A stretch of 64,000 nucleotides of DNA. It comes from Pseudomonas sp. LS.1a. GTDB lineage: Bacteria > Pseudomonadota > Gammaproteobacteria > Pseudomonadales > Pseudomonadaceae. The DNA lies in contig NZ_CP092827.1 of the NCBI RefSeq assembly GCF_022533585.1, positions 3,698,001 through 3,762,000 of the forward strand, written 5' to 3'. The notes below the pieces were generated by a model, which saw only the letters and a program-made list of their open reading frames with translations, did not search any database and was not told the DNA's origin. Both the position numbers and the translations under genes were made by a program. Positions 14,423-23,029 of this stretch are shown here, one piece after another (within the stretch, counting starts at the first letter, position 1; every line of letters starts with the position of its first letter).

Positions 14423-15349
14423 ATGACCACCCAACAGGTCGTCGCCCTCTTCATCATCTGTGCCTTCATCATCGGACTGTTTGCCTACGCCTATTTCCTT
14501 GGCCGAAAAGCAGGTCGCGCCCACCACCCATCCGGCTTGCTTTTTGACTCTGCGCCGTGCACAGGACACAGCCGCCCCGGCGCTCTGGCATCACCGCAAA
14601 TCTGGACCTCGGAGGAAAGCGAGCATCTGCTGGTACGGGGGCTCACCGATGCCACACTCGCTTCGCTCCGCGAGACTGCTAGCATCGACGCGCAGAAAAC
14701 AAAGAGTCTCTGCTGCGAAGCAGCAGGCATTATTCATCCCCTCAGCAGCCCCGCCGAGGCACTGACACCCCACGACAAGCTGCGCGAGGCAGCGCCCGCT
14801 GATGCAACGCTAATCGATAAAGATCACCCGCACGCGCAGCCTGCCGAGGGGTATACGCACCCATCCGCCGTCAGCTGCATCGTCGCCGCGATGGACGCAA
14901 CACTGGCCGAGCAGGCCGAGACCTACACCACCTCGGAGCAGATGGCACGGGCGATTGAAGCCGCGCTGCAGCAAGCCGGGTTCCTGAGCCCAACCGACGA
15001 GTCCAGGCACTTCGTACGTGCCCGTGTGGACGAATCGCTGATCAACCGCGAGGCCGAACAACGCGAGCACCACCACACCATCGCCAATCTCAAGCGCGCA
15101 ATCGCCGAGCTCGAGGACCGGATCATGTCGTATACCGGGCTGGCGGTGACCAAAGCGGATTACGAACTGCTCGTCAACGTCATCGATACCTTGAACCTGA
15201 CTGAGCGGACCCTAGCCGCCATGAAGGCAACTCAGCAGGCAGCACGCGCCGGCCTGCAAGTCACCAGACTGGGCGACCTTGCTAAGCGCATGCACCTTGA
15301 ACTGCGTGAAAGACCTGCCAGCGCCGTTAATGCAGGAGCGGCAGCATGA
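14423..15349 (+). CDS. Hypothetical phage protein with N-terminal membrane helix and coiled coil
   Basis: A 308-residue protein with a ribosome binding site (AGGAGTAAGACCC) before the ATG. Residues 7-26 form one membrane helix ('VALFIICAFIIGLFAYAYFLG'-like), followed by a basic stretch. The middle (35-140) is low in order and Ala/Pro-rich. Residues about 155-290 are helical with heptad-like 'REAEQREHHHTIANLKRAIAELEDR'. No family is recognised. It overlaps the next small frame by an ATGA, inside the PL-like operon. Confidence 0.65.
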   Translation: MTTQQVVALFIICAFIIGLFAYAYFLGRKAGRAHHPSGLLFDSAPCTGHSRPGALASPQIWTSEESEHLLVRGLTDATLASLRETASIDAQKTKSLCCEAAGIIHPLSSPAEALTPHDKLREAAPADATLIDKDHPHAQPAEGYTHPSAVSCIVAAMDATLAEQAETYTTSEQMARAIEAALQQAGFLSPTDESRHFVRARVDESLINREAEQREHHHTIANLKRAIAELEDRIMSYTGLAVTKADYELLVNVIDTLNLTERTLAAMKATQQAARAGLQVTRLGDLAKRMHLELRERPASAVNAGAAA

Positions 15350-15462
15350 CAGCCTCGCAGCAGATCACCCTGGGCGGGCGAGCAGATCATCAAGTCTCCA
15401 ACGTGAACACCAACCTGCTGCAATCGAAGGCACGGAGCCCGCACGATGGAACATGCAAGTGA
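15346..15462 (+). CDS. Very small frame coupled to its neighbours
   Basis: 38 residues from an ATG that overlaps the stop of the previous gene (ATGA at 15346-15349). It ends 17 bases inside the DUF4224 gene. Its function is unknown. It may exist mainly to pass ribosomes from one gene to the next. Confidence 0.35.
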   Translation: MTASQQITLGGRADHQVSNVNTNLLQSKARSPHDGTCK

Positions 15463-15682
15463 GTTTCTTGATGAGGAAGAGGTGGTGCGAATCACCGGCT
15501 ACCAGATCCCAAGCAAGCAAATCGCCTGGCTGGCCAAAAACGGCTGGCAGTACACGCTGACCCGGGCCCGGCGCCCGGTAGTTGGACGGGTATATGCCCG
15601 CCTCAAAATGGCCGGCGTGAAGCCAACCGCAACGAATGCAACAACAGAAACTTGGACATTAGACTTATCGCGCGTGGGGTAA
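15446..15682 (+). CDS. DUF4224 protein, probable excisionase/recombination directionality factor
   Basis: A 78-residue protein. 'FLDEEEVVRITGYQIPSKQIAWLAKNGWQYTLTRARRPVVGR' is the DUF4224 signature (LT..E...TG...PSKQI.WL..NG). Members are almost always encoded directly before a phage integrase and are thought to act as excisionases. Here the gene ends 3 bases before the integrase start. DNA binding by its winged helix near the attachment site would tip integrase towards excision on induction. Confidence 0.8.
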   Translation: MEHASEFLDEEEVVRITGYQIPSKQIAWLAKNGWQYTLTRARRPVVGRVYARLKMAGVKPTATNATTETWTLDLSRVG

Positions 15683-15685
15683 CAG

Positions 15686-16750
15686 ATGCGCAACAGGAAG
15701 GCATCGAACAAGGACCTGCCGCCTCGGATGCTGCGGCGAGTTCGCAAGCTGAAGAGCGGCAAATTGTGGGTCGGGTACTACTACAACGGGCGGGATGCAG
15801 ACGGAAATCGGCAGGAAATTCCGTTGGGGACAGATCTCGCGGAGGCCAAGCTTGAGTGGGCACGCTTGGAGCACAAGGCAGCACCGAGGGTAATGTCAAC
15901 GATGGCCGAGCTGTTTGACCGGTACGAGCGTGACATCATCCCGGCAAAGGCGCCACGCACTCAGAAAGACAACAAATACGAACTGGAGCGCCTGCGCACG
16001 GCGTTTGCCGACGCTCCCATTGAGGCCATCACTCCTCCGGTCGTCGCGCAGTACCGGGACGCCCGCACCGCGAAGACTCGGGCAAACCGGGAAATCGCGC
16101 TGCTTTCACACGTATTTACCGTGGCCATGGAGTGGGGATTCGCAGATCGAAATCCGTGCCTGGCGGTTCGTCGCAACAAGGAAAAGGTACGCGACTTCTA
16201 CGCTGCCGACGATGTCTGGGACGCAGTGTACTCGGAGGCCGACCAAGGCCTGAAGGATGCCATGGACCTCGCCTACTTGGCCGGCCAGCGCCCAGCCGAC
16301 ACGTTGAAGTTCAGCACCGTCGACCTCGACGAGGACTACCTGTGGGTCGGCCAGAACAAGACTGACAAGAAGCTTCGCATCCGCCGGCACATCAATGGCG
16401 AGTCGACCGGCCTGGGCCTGTTCATCGAAGCGCTCCTAGAGAGACGCAAGCTGCAAGGCGTGCGGAACTCACGCCTCATCACCAACGACTCCGGCCTGCG
16501 CATGAGCTGGGAAATGCTGAGGAATCGCTTTAGTGAGGCGCGTGACAAGGCGGCACGCAAGCTGATCGCCGATGGCAACACAGACCTGGCCACCAAAGTT
16601 CGGCAGTTCCAGTTCCGCGATATCCGACCGAAGGCGGCATCGGAGATTGAGGACATTAGCCACGCCAGCCGACTGCTCGGACATTCCAAAGAGGAGATTA
16701 CCAAGCGCGTTTATCGCCGCGTCGGCGAGGTGGTCAGCCCGACCAAATAG
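15686..16750 (+). CDS. Tyrosine recombinase (phage integrase)
   Basis: A 354-residue integrase. An arm-binding region (about 14-50, 'SGKLWVGYYYNGRDADG') is followed by a core-binding SAM-like domain (about 70-165) and a catalytic domain. Catalytic residues in view are Arg202 ('AGQRPADTLKF'), Arg314 in 'FRDIRPKA' (Arg311 takes the place of the usual His), His333 ('LGHSKE') and the nucleophile Tyr343 ('VYRR'). The gene ends about 100 bases before tRNA-Cys, so the attachment site lies in or next to that tRNA. Confidence 0.95.
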   Translation: MRNRKASNKDLPPRMLRRVRKLKSGKLWVGYYYNGRDADGNRQEIPLGTDLAEAKLEWARLEHKAAPRVMSTMAELFDRYERDIIPAKAPRTQKDNKYELERLRTAFADAPIEAITPPVVAQYRDARTAKTRANREIALLSHVFTVAMEWGFADRNPCLAVRRNKEKVRDFYAADDVWDAVYSEADQGLKDAMDLAYLAGQRPADTLKFSTVDLDEDYLWVGQNKTDKKLRIRRHINGESTGLGLFIEALLERRKLQGVRNSRLITNDSGLRMSWEMLRNRFSEARDKAARKLIADGNTDLATKVRQFQFRDIRPKAASEIEDISHASRLLGHSKEEITKRVYRRVGEVVSPTK

Positions 16751-16812
16751 TGGGCTGATGCGGAAACGATGCCCGATGATGCGGAAATGATCGGCGTTTC
16801 TAGACCTCAAAG

Positions 16813-16841
16813 AAAAACCCCGCAGACGTTAATCTGCGGGG
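16813..16841 (-). terminator. Terminator of tRNA-Cys
   Basis: CCCCGCAGA (16818-16826) pairs with TCTGCGGGG (16833-16841). On the minus strand it is followed by TTTTTCTTT, so it ends the tRNA transcript. It lies between the tRNA and the integrase. Confidence 0.8.
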
Positions 16842-16852
16842 CTTTCGAATGG

Positions 16853-16926
16853 TGGAGGCCGAGGTCGGAATCGAACCGGCGTAGACGGATTTGCAATCCG
16901 GAGCATAACCACTTTGCTACTCGGCC
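16853..16926 (-). tRNA. tRNA-Cys (anticodon GCA), prophage attachment locus
   Basis: The minus strand gives a 74-base cloverleaf with encoded CCA: acceptor GGCCGAG.., anticodon loop TTGCAAA and T loop GGTTCGATTCC. The integrase stop lies 102 bases away, which marks this tRNA as the integration locus. The core repeat cannot be located because the other junction is outside the window. Confidence 0.93.
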
Positions 16927-17013
16927 TCAAAGGTCGGATCTAGCAGCTTGCGCTTCGCTATCTCCTTGAAACGCTGAACCTTTTTCAAAGTTTGCTGCGT
17001 TTCGATGGGCGCC

Positions 17014-17042
17014 ATTATGTCTTCATTCCTTTAACCTTGCAA
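17014..17042 (-). promoter_or_regulatory. Promoter of tRNA-Cys
   Basis: On the minus strand TTGCAA (17037-17042) and CATAAT (17014-17019) are 17 bases apart, about 90 bases before the tRNA 5' end. Confidence 0.5.
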
Positions 17043-17080
17043 CCCCCTGAACGAAAAAAAATTTCAACGGGTTCAAGGTG

Positions 17081-18100
17081 TTAGCGCAGGCGGCCGAGTT
17101 TACTCCACAAGCCCACCACGGTGTTCTCCACCGTGCCACTGGCAGCCATGCCGATTCGCTCCTGCAGGCTCTTGCGTTCGGCGTAGTGCAGGTGGAACAG
17201 GTTGGCGTTGCGCGCGCGCTCGCTGAGGTACTCGTCACTGGTCTGCAGCTCGTCCACCAGCTTGCGGTTGAGTGCCGCGACGCCCAGCCAGACTTCGCCA
17301 GTGGCCACTTCGTCGATGTGCAGCTGTGGACGATAGCGGGCAACGAAGTCCTTGAACAGCTGGTGGGTGATGTCCAGGTCTTCCTGGAACTTCTCCCGGC
17401 CCTTCTCGGTGTTCTCGCCGAACACGGTCAGGGTGCGCTTGTATTCACCGGCGGTCAGCACTTCGAAATCGATGTCGTGCTTCTTCAACAGGCGGTTGAC
17501 GTTGGGCAACTGCGCCACCACGCCGATGGAACCCAGCACGGCGAACGGCGCGCTGACGATCTTCTCGCCGATGCAGGCCATCATGTAACCGCCGCTGGCA
17601 GCCACCTTGTCGATACACACGGTCAACGGGATGCCGGCCTGGCGAATGCGCGCCAGTTGCGATGCGGCCAGGCCGTAGCTGTGCACCAGGCCGCCACCGC
17701 TTTCAAGGCGCAGCACCACTTCGTCACGCGGGGTGGCGAGGGTCAGCAGCGCGGTGATTTCGTTGCGCAGGCTTTCGGTGGCAGAGGCTTTGATGTCGCC
17801 ATCGAAGTCCAGCACGAAGACCCGGTCCTTTTCCTCGGCCTTGCCCTTCTTCTGCTGTTTTTCCGCCTTGGCCTGCTGCTTGCGCAAGGCCTTGAGCTGG
17901 GCCTTGTCGAGCAGGCCGGACTCCAGGCGCTCGCGCAGGTCCTTGTAGAACTCGTTCAGGCGGGTGACCTGCAATTGCCCACCCGATTTGCGCCGCCCCT
18001 TGCCGCGCAGCCCGGCGATGGCCGACAGCACTATCAGGATGGCGATGACCAGGGTGGCGGTTTTGGCGAGAAAGCTTGCGTATTCGGCAAGAAACTCCAC
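17081..18100 (-). CDS. sohB: SohB-type inner membrane S49 protease
   Basis: A 339-residue protease. A single N-terminal membrane helix (about 12-30) is followed by a charged Lys/Gln/Glu coiled coil (55-92) and the S49 domain. The nucleophile Ser169 is in 'KVAASGGYMMA' and the general base Lys221 in 'AGEYKRTLT', the Ser/Lys dyad of the SppA/SohB family. The length fits E. coli SohB (about 350). It is thought to degrade peptides and misfolded proteins at the periplasmic side of the inner membrane. It stands alone, facing tRNA-Cys. Confidence 0.92.
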   Translation of the reverse strand: MEFLAEYASFLAKTATLVIAILIVLSAIAGLRGKGRRKSGGQLQVTRLNEFYKDLRERLESGLLDKAQLKALRKQQAKAEKQQKKGKAEEKDRVFVLDFDGDIKASATESLRNEITALLTLATPRDEVVLRLESGGGLVHSYGLAASQLARIRQAGIPLTVCIDKVAASGGYMMACIGEKIVSAPFAVLGSIGVVAQLPNVNRLLKKHDIDFEVLTAGEYKRTLTVFGENTEKGREKFQEDLDITHQLFKDFVARYRPQLHIDEVATGEVWLGVAALNRKLVDELQTSDEYLSERARNANLFHLHYAERKSLQERIGMAASGTVENTVVGLWSKLGRLR

Positions 18101-18297
18101 GTTGACTCCTTAAATACCTGCGCCACGACGGCGCGTAACTGTTGCAAGCATACCGTTGCGCCTGAGGTGCTGCCAGCCGCTGTAAACGCCGGCAACACCT
18201 TTCAAACAACCTTTTCAAACGCTTGTATGTTTTTTCGTTGACAGCCCGTGTGCCGCATCCTAACCTCGCAGCAACCTCCAACAGGCCGGAACCTTTC

Positions 18298-19008
18298 GTG
18301 GGCAACCTCTACCTGATCCGACATGGCCAAGCCTCCTTCGGCGCCGATGACTACGATGTCCTCTCGCCCGTGGGCGAGCGCCAGAGCCACGCCCTGGGTG
18401 AGCACCTGGCCCAGCTCGGGGTACGGTTGGACCGCTGCGTGGCAGGCGACCTGCGCCGCCAGCAGGATACCGCGCGGCTGGCCCTGGCAGCATTGCACGC
18501 CAATGGCAGCCCGGTGCCGGCTGTCGAGACCGATGCTGCGTTCAATGAGTTCGATGCCGATGGTGTGATCCGTGCGCTGTTGCCCGGGCTGCTGCCGCAA
18601 GAGCCCGACGCCCTGCACATCCTGCGCAACGGCGCGCAGCACCGCAGCGAGTTCCAGCGCCTGTTCGCACTGATGGTGCAGCGCTGGCACGATGGCGAAC
18701 ATGCCGACGATGGCCTGGAGACCTGGCAGGCGTTCACCGCCCGCGTGCAAGGCGGCCTGCAGCGCGTACTCGATGCCGCCGGTAGCGGTGACAATATCGC
18801 CATCTTCACCTCGGGCGGCACCATTGCCGCCCTGCTCCACCTGGTTACCCGTATTACCCCCAGCCAGGCGTTCGCGCTGAACTGGCAGATCATCAACACG
18901 TCGCTCAGCCAGCTGAAGTTCCGCGGCCGCGACGTGGCACTGGCTTCCTTCAACAGCCAGGCCCATGTGCAACTGTTGAGGGCGCCGGAGCTTGTCACCT
19001 ATCGATGA
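18298..19008 (+). CDS. Histidine phosphatase family protein
   Basis: A 236-residue protein. I chose the GTG at 18298 because 'NLYLIRHGQASFG', the conserved RHG motif with the phosphate-accepting His, follows at once; the frame is open back to an ATG at 18223. Other family features are 'SPVGERQ', 'GDLRRQQDTA' (Arg of the phosphate pocket), 'FNEFD' and a C-terminal 'SGGTIAALL' in place of the usual 'HGG'. The substrate is unknown. The next gene is a small SCP2 protein 57 bases downstream. Confidence 0.85.
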   Translation: MGNLYLIRHGQASFGADDYDVLSPVGERQSHALGEHLAQLGVRLDRCVAGDLRRQQDTARLALAALHANGSPVPAVETDAAFNEFDADGVIRALLPGLLPQEPDALHILRNGAQHRSEFQRLFALMVQRWHDGEHADDGLETWQAFTARVQGGLQRVLDAAGSGDNIAIFTSGGTIAALLHLVTRITPSQAFALNWQIINTSLSQLKFRGRDVALASFNSQAHVQLLRAPELVTYR

Positions 19009-19064
19009 GCCCGGCTTGTTGTGTCCCTGCGGGGACGTGTAAATCACTCTATAAGGAATGCGCC

Positions 19065-19382
19065 ATGACCTCCGTAGCTGATGCCGTTAAAAAGATGCAA
19101 GAGAAGTTCAACCCATCCGCTGCCGCCGGCCTGGACCTGGTGTTCGGCTTCAACATCACCGACGAAGGCAAGCACTACGCACTGATCGTCAAGGACGGCA
19201 CCTGCGACCTGCAGGAAGGCGAAAACCCGGATGCCAACTGCACCCTGGTAATGGACAGCGAAACCCTGAAGGGTATCGTCAGCGGCGAAACTGACGGCAT
19301 GCAAGCGTTCATGGGCGGCAAGCTGCGCGTTGAAGGCGACATGATGCTGTCGATGAAGCTCAGCGAGCTGTTCCCGTCCTGA
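19065..19382 (+). CDS. SCP2 sterol-binding domain protein
   Basis: A 105-residue single-domain protein from ATG 19065 (AAGGA upstream). 'GLDLVFGFNITDEGKHYALIVKDGTCDLQEG' and 'LVMDSETLKGIVSGETDGMQAFMGGKLRVEGDMMLSMKLSELF' (read in parts) match the SCP2 fold, a hydrophobic tunnel for lipids or fatty acyl groups. The same family occurs next to acyl-CoA metabolism genes in Pseudomonas. The phosphotransferase/SDR pair that follows fits such a lipid context. The ligand is not known. Confidence 0.88.
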   Translation: MTSVADAVKKMQEKFNPSAAAGLDLVFGFNITDEGKHYALIVKDGTCDLQEGENPDANCTLVMDSETLKGIVSGETDGMQAFMGGKLRVEGDMMLSMKLSELFPS

Positions 19383-19404
19383 GGGCTGGAGATCGCGGAT
19401 GATC

Positions 19405-19440
19405 GAAAAACCGAAGCCTGACCGGCTTCGGTTTTTTTTT
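19405..19440 (+). terminator. Strong terminator after the SCP2 gene
   Basis: ACCGAAGCC and GGCTTCGGT form a 9-base stem around TGACC, followed by nine T residues on +. A run of A residues before the stem lets it work weakly on the other strand as well. Confidence 0.92.
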
Positions 19441-19594
19441 GCCCGCCTGTTCGGGCCCTATCGCCAGTCGCTTCATCAAGGCAGTTGATCAGGCAGCAAC
19501 ACCCTTACCTATATGGCACCTGGCACGCTTGTCCCAACCCCGACGCACCATTAGATTAGCCAATAGTCCTTGCGATCGAGAATAAGGAAAACGC

Positions 19595-20662
19595 ATGACG
19601 CTCACCGACCAGTCCACCCAGGTACGCCCCGGCGAAGAACTCGACGCGGCTGTCATCGACCCTTACCTCAAGGCCAACATCCCCGGCCTGGTTGGCCTGC
19701 CGAGCATCAGCCAGTTCCCTGGCGGTGCCTCCAACCTAACCTACCTGGTCAGCTACCCGGGCCGCGACTTCGTGCTGCGCCGCCCGCCGTTCGGGCAGAA
19801 GGCCAAATCGGCCCACGACATGGGCCGCGAGTTTCGCATCCTCAACCAGCTGAACAGCGGCTTCCCCTACTGCCCAAAGGCCTATGTGCACTGCACCGAC
19901 ACCAGCCTGATCGGCGGCGAGTTCTACGTGATGGAGCGGGTCAAGGGCATCATCCTGCGCTCGGACATCCCGGCCGAACTGGACCTCGACGCCAACCGCA
20001 CCGAGGCCCTGTGCAAGAGCTTCATCGACCGCCTGGTGGAACTGCACCAGGTGGACTACAACGCCTGCGGCCTGGCCGACCTGGGCAAGCCGGAAGGCTA
20101 TGTGCAGCGCCAGATCGAGGGCTGGACCAGTCGCTATGAAAAGGCCCTGACCCCGGACGCCCCGCGCTGGGAACAGGTAACCGCCTGGCTGCACGAGAAA
20201 ATGCCCGCCGACCACACGCGGCCCGGCATCGTGCACAACGACTACCGTTTCGACAACGTGATCCTCGATGCCGACAACCCCATGCGCATCATCGGTGTGC
20301 TGGACTGGGAAATGGCCACCCTCGGCGACCCGCTGATGGACCTGGGCAACAGCCTGGCCTACTGGATCCAGGCCGACGACCCGGCGCCAGTGCAGTTGAT
20401 GCGCCGCCAGCCGAGCAACGCCCCGGGCATGCTCAGCCGCCGCCAGTTCGTCGATTACTACGCCGAGCGCGCTGGCATCCGCCTGGACAACTTCGATTAC
20501 TACTATTGTTATGGCCTGTTCCGCCTGGCCGGCATCGTCCAGCAGATCTACTACCGCTATTACCACGGCCAGACCCAGGACAAGCGCTTTGCCCAGTTCA
20601 TCCACATGAACCGCCTGCTGGAGCAGATGACCTTGCAGGTCATCGCCAAGTCCAGCCTCTGA
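19595..20662 (+). CDS. APH/ACAD10-like phosphotransferase
   Basis: A 355-residue kinase-fold protein of the aminoglycoside phosphotransferase superfamily, the ACAD10/11-like branch. It shows 'FPGGASNLTYLV' (glycine-rich ATP loop), 'FVLRRPPFGQ' (ATP-binding Lys replaced by Arg), catalytic 'VHNDYRFDNVI' (His-Asn-Asp) and metal-binding 'VLDWEMATLGDPLMDLGN'. Members phosphorylate hydroxy-acyl-CoA in 4-hydroxy acid breakdown. The next gene is an SDR 36 bases on, so a role in hydroxy- or keto-acyl-CoA catabolism is likely rather than drug resistance. Confidence 0.88.
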   Translation: MTLTDQSTQVRPGEELDAAVIDPYLKANIPGLVGLPSISQFPGGASNLTYLVSYPGRDFVLRRPPFGQKAKSAHDMGREFRILNQLNSGFPYCPKAYVHCTDTSLIGGEFYVMERVKGIILRSDIPAELDLDANRTEALCKSFIDRLVELHQVDYNACGLADLGKPEGYVQRQIEGWTSRYEKALTPDAPRWEQVTAWLHEKMPADHTRPGIVHNDYRFDNVILDADNPMRIIGVLDWEMATLGDPLMDLGNSLAYWIQADDPAPVQLMRRQPSNAPGMLSRRQFVDYYAERAGIRLDNFDYYYCYGLFRLAGIVQQIYYRYYHGQTQDKRFAQFIHMNRLLEQMTLQVIAKSSL

Positions 20663-20698
20663 GCCCCGACTTCGACGACGGATAACAAGGAAAACAGC

Positions 20699-21466
20699 AT
20701 GTCCAAGACCCACCTGTTCGACCTCGACGGCAAGATTGCCTTCGTTTCCGGCGCCAGCCGTGGCATCGGCGAGGCCATCGCCCACCTGTTGGCCCAGCAA
20801 GGTGCCCATGTGATCGTGTCCAGCCGCAAGCTCGACGGTTGCCAGCAGGTGGCCGACGCCATCATCGCCGCCGGCGGCAAGGCAACGGCGGTAGCCTGCC
20901 ACATCGGTGAACTGGAGCAGATCCAGCAGGTGTTCGCCGGCATCCGCGAGCAATTCGGGCGGCTGGACATCCTGGTCAACAACGCCGCCACCAACCCGCA
21001 GTTCTGCAACGTGCTGGATACCGACCCGGGTGCTTTCCAGAAGACCGTGGACGTGAACATCCGTGGCTACTTCTTCATGTCGGTAGAGGCCGGCAAGCTG
21101 ATGCGTGAGCAGGGTGGCGGCAGCATCATCAACGTGGCGTCGATCAACGGGGTGTCGCCCGGCCTGTTCCAGGGCATCTATTCGGTGACCAAGGCGGCGG
21201 TCATCAACATGACCAAGGTCTTCGCCAAGGAATGCGCGCCGTTCGGTATCCGCTGCAACGCCCTGCTGCCGGGCCTGACCGATACCAAGTTCGCCTCGGC
21301 ACTGGTAAAGAACGACGCCATCCTCAACGCCGCGCTGCAGCATATCCCGCTCAAGCGCGTGGCCGACCCCAAGGAAATGGCCGGCGCCGTGTTGTACCTG
21401 GCCAGCGATGCCTCCAGCTACACCACCGGTACCGCGCTCAATGTCGACGGCGGCTACCTGTCCTGA
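20699..21466 (+). CDS. Short-chain dehydrogenase/reductase
   Basis: A 255-residue classical SDR. The NAD(P) motif is 'VSGASRGIGEA' (about 16-26), with 'NNAATNPQF' (about 91-99), catalytic Ser in 'VASINGVSP' and 'YSVTK' (Tyr/Lys, about 160-164). It probably oxidises a hydroxyl of an acyl-CoA or similar substrate and is co-transcribed with the APH-like kinase. Its stop touches the convergent methyltransferase gene. Confidence 0.92.
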   Translation: MSKTHLFDLDGKIAFVSGASRGIGEAIAHLLAQQGAHVIVSSRKLDGCQQVADAIIAAGGKATAVACHIGELEQIQQVFAGIREQFGRLDILVNNAATNPQFCNVLDTDPGAFQKTVDVNIRGYFFMSVEAGKLMREQGGGSIINVASINGVSPGLFQGIYSVTKAAVINMTKVFAKECAPFGIRCNALLPGLTDTKFASALVKNDAILNAALQHIPLKRVADPKEMAGAVLYLASDASSYTTGTALNVDGGYLS

Positions 21467-22288
21467 TCAGGCTTTTACTGCCACCAGGGTGTAACTCAGG
21501 GGCAGGCGCGCGGGCTGCTCGCGCAGGCGATATTCACCGTCGTCGCCCTTGACCATCTGCCCCGGCAGCGCCTCCCAGGGGATGCTCTGGTGCTCGACCA
21601 GGGCGGTCAGCTGCAGGCCGTGCGCCAGCAAGGCACTGATCACCTCGCCCAGGCCGTGGTTCCACTCGTGGGTTTCGGTGTGAGACAGGCGCTGCTCGGT
21701 TTCGACGTAGGTTTGGTCGTTGTGCCACACCGTCGGCTCTTCGTGCTCGAAATATGGGTACTCGAGTTGCAGGCGGTCCTGGTGGTCTTCGTTGACCGCC
21801 ATCAGCATCGGGTGCCCGTCGCGCAGAAACAGCCGCCCACCTGGTTTCAGCAGGGCCGCGACAGTACGCGCCCACGGCTCGATGCGGGGCAGCCAGCAGA
21901 GCGCGCCGATCCCGGTGTAGACCAGGTCGAACGTGCCAGCCGGCAGCACCTTGTCGGCGGCATAGACATCGGCCTCGACATACGCGATGGGTGCCGCACA
22001 GCGCTCGGCCAGCACCCGCGCCTCGGCCAGCGACGCCGTGGAATAGTCCAGGCCACAGACCTTGGCGCCAAGGCGCGCCAGCGAGAGGGTGTCGGTGCCG
22101 ATGTGGCACTGCAGGTGAACGGCGTTGAGCCCGTCGATATTGCCAAGCAATGGCAGGTCGAAGCGTACGGTTTCGGAAAGGTGTTCGGGTTGCCGGATGA
22201 GCCGTTCGACTTCGTAGTCGTTGGAAGCAGCGTGCAGCGGAGCACGTTCATCCCAGCTGGCGCGGTTGAGTTGCAATGAGCGGTCCAT
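21467..22288 (-). CDS. Class I SAM-dependent methyltransferase
   Basis: A 273-residue protein. 'AVHLQCHIGTDTLSLARLGAKVCGLDYSTASLAEAR' (key residues Cys-His-Ile-Gly-Thr and Gly-Leu-Asp) is the SAM-binding motif I and post I. 'FDLVYTGIGALCWLPRIEPWA' is motif II and 'LLKPGGRLFLRDGHP' motif III. The C-terminal half (about 180-273) is a substrate domain with 'ETEQRLSHTETHEWNHGLGEV'. The substrate is unknown. It is convergent with the SDR gene. Confidence 0.88.
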   Translation of the reverse strand: MDRSLQLNRASWDERAPLHAASNDYEVERLIRQPEHLSETVRFDLPLLGNIDGLNAVHLQCHIGTDTLSLARLGAKVCGLDYSTASLAEARVLAERCAAPIAYVEADVYAADKVLPAGTFDLVYTGIGALCWLPRIEPWARTVAALLKPGGRLFLRDGHPMLMAVNEDHQDRLQLEYPYFEHEEPTVWHNDQTYVETEQRLSHTETHEWNHGLGEVISALLAHGLQLTALVEHQSIPWEALPGQMVKGDDGEYRLREQPARLPLSYTLVAVKA

Positions 22289-22380
22289 GGTGTCTTCCTT
22301 GATTCAGTAGGGCTTATGCTAGCCCCCACCAATCTCCCTGCGACAGGACTGCATTGCTAAAAATTGTAAAGCTCGCGCGG

Positions 22381-22460
22381 CCCCTGTGGGAGCGGGTTTA
22401 CCCGCGAATGCGGCGGTGAATCTACCGACGCATTCGCGGGTAAACCCGCTCCCACAGGGG
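22381..22460. repeat. BIME: pair of inverted REP elements
   Basis: Two 32-base arms (22381-22412 and 22429-22460) are perfect inverted copies beginning CCCCTGTGGGAGCGGGTTTA, with 16 bases between. This is the P. putida REP type. It lies between two minus-strand genes. Confidence 0.92.
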
Positions 22461-22474
22461 AATGTGTTTTGACG

Positions 22475-22825
22475 TTACAGGCAGGTCGCCGCCGCCGCCC
22501 GGCGCTGCAGGGCCACGCCGTCGTTCTTCTGCGCGTAGTAATCCACCCGCGCCCCACCGGCCTGCGGGTACACGTCCACGAACGCCTCGGCCTCACGGGT
22601 ATACACCGTGAACCCACCCTGCTTGCGTGGTTCCAGGTAGCCACTGGCATCGTCGCCGAACACCTTCTCTTCCTGCCAGCTGAACTGGATGCACTGGGCC
22701 ACCAGCGCCGGCGCCTTGTGCGAGTCGAGCTGCGCAGTCGGCTTGCCGCCGCGGGCCGTTTCCATGGTTGCAGAAGCACAACCGACCAGCATCAGCGCCG
22801 CGGCCATCGGCAGAATCGCACGCAT
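22475..22825 (-). CDS. Small lipoprotein, function unknown
   Basis: A 116-residue protein. The N-terminus 'MRAILPMAAALMLVGCASA' ends in a lipobox (L-V-G-C, Cys16), so it should be a lipoprotein. The rest is a small soluble domain ('QCIQFSWQEEKVFGDDASGYLEPRKQGGFTVYTREAEAFVDVYPQ', read in parts) with two further cysteines. I do not recognise the family with certainty. It is single and minus strand. Confidence 0.75.
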   Translation of the reverse strand: MRAILPMAAALMLVGCASATMETARGGKPTAQLDSHKAPALVAQCIQFSWQEEKVFGDDASGYLEPRKQGGFTVYTREAEAFVDVYPQAGGARVDYYAQKNDGVALQRRAAAATCL

Positions 22826-23029
22826 GTTCCATCCTCAGGGTAAAAAAGAACGCGACTCTAGCACTGGCAAGCCACGCGAGTGAATTGCCGCGCAGGTGGC
22901 AGTCGCAGACAAGGCATGCCGCTCATCGCTGGCCCGACAAATTTTTTGCCTGACAGCGAAACCAAATGGATCCTTCCCAGTCTCAGAAGGTGTGCCGTAA
23001 ACCTTTGCGGATCAAGGACCTATATCGTG

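Noticed and set aside
19736..21343. 535-residue minus-strand open frame
   Set aside because: It is the shadow of the APH-like kinase and SDR genes in high-GC sequence; no family features.
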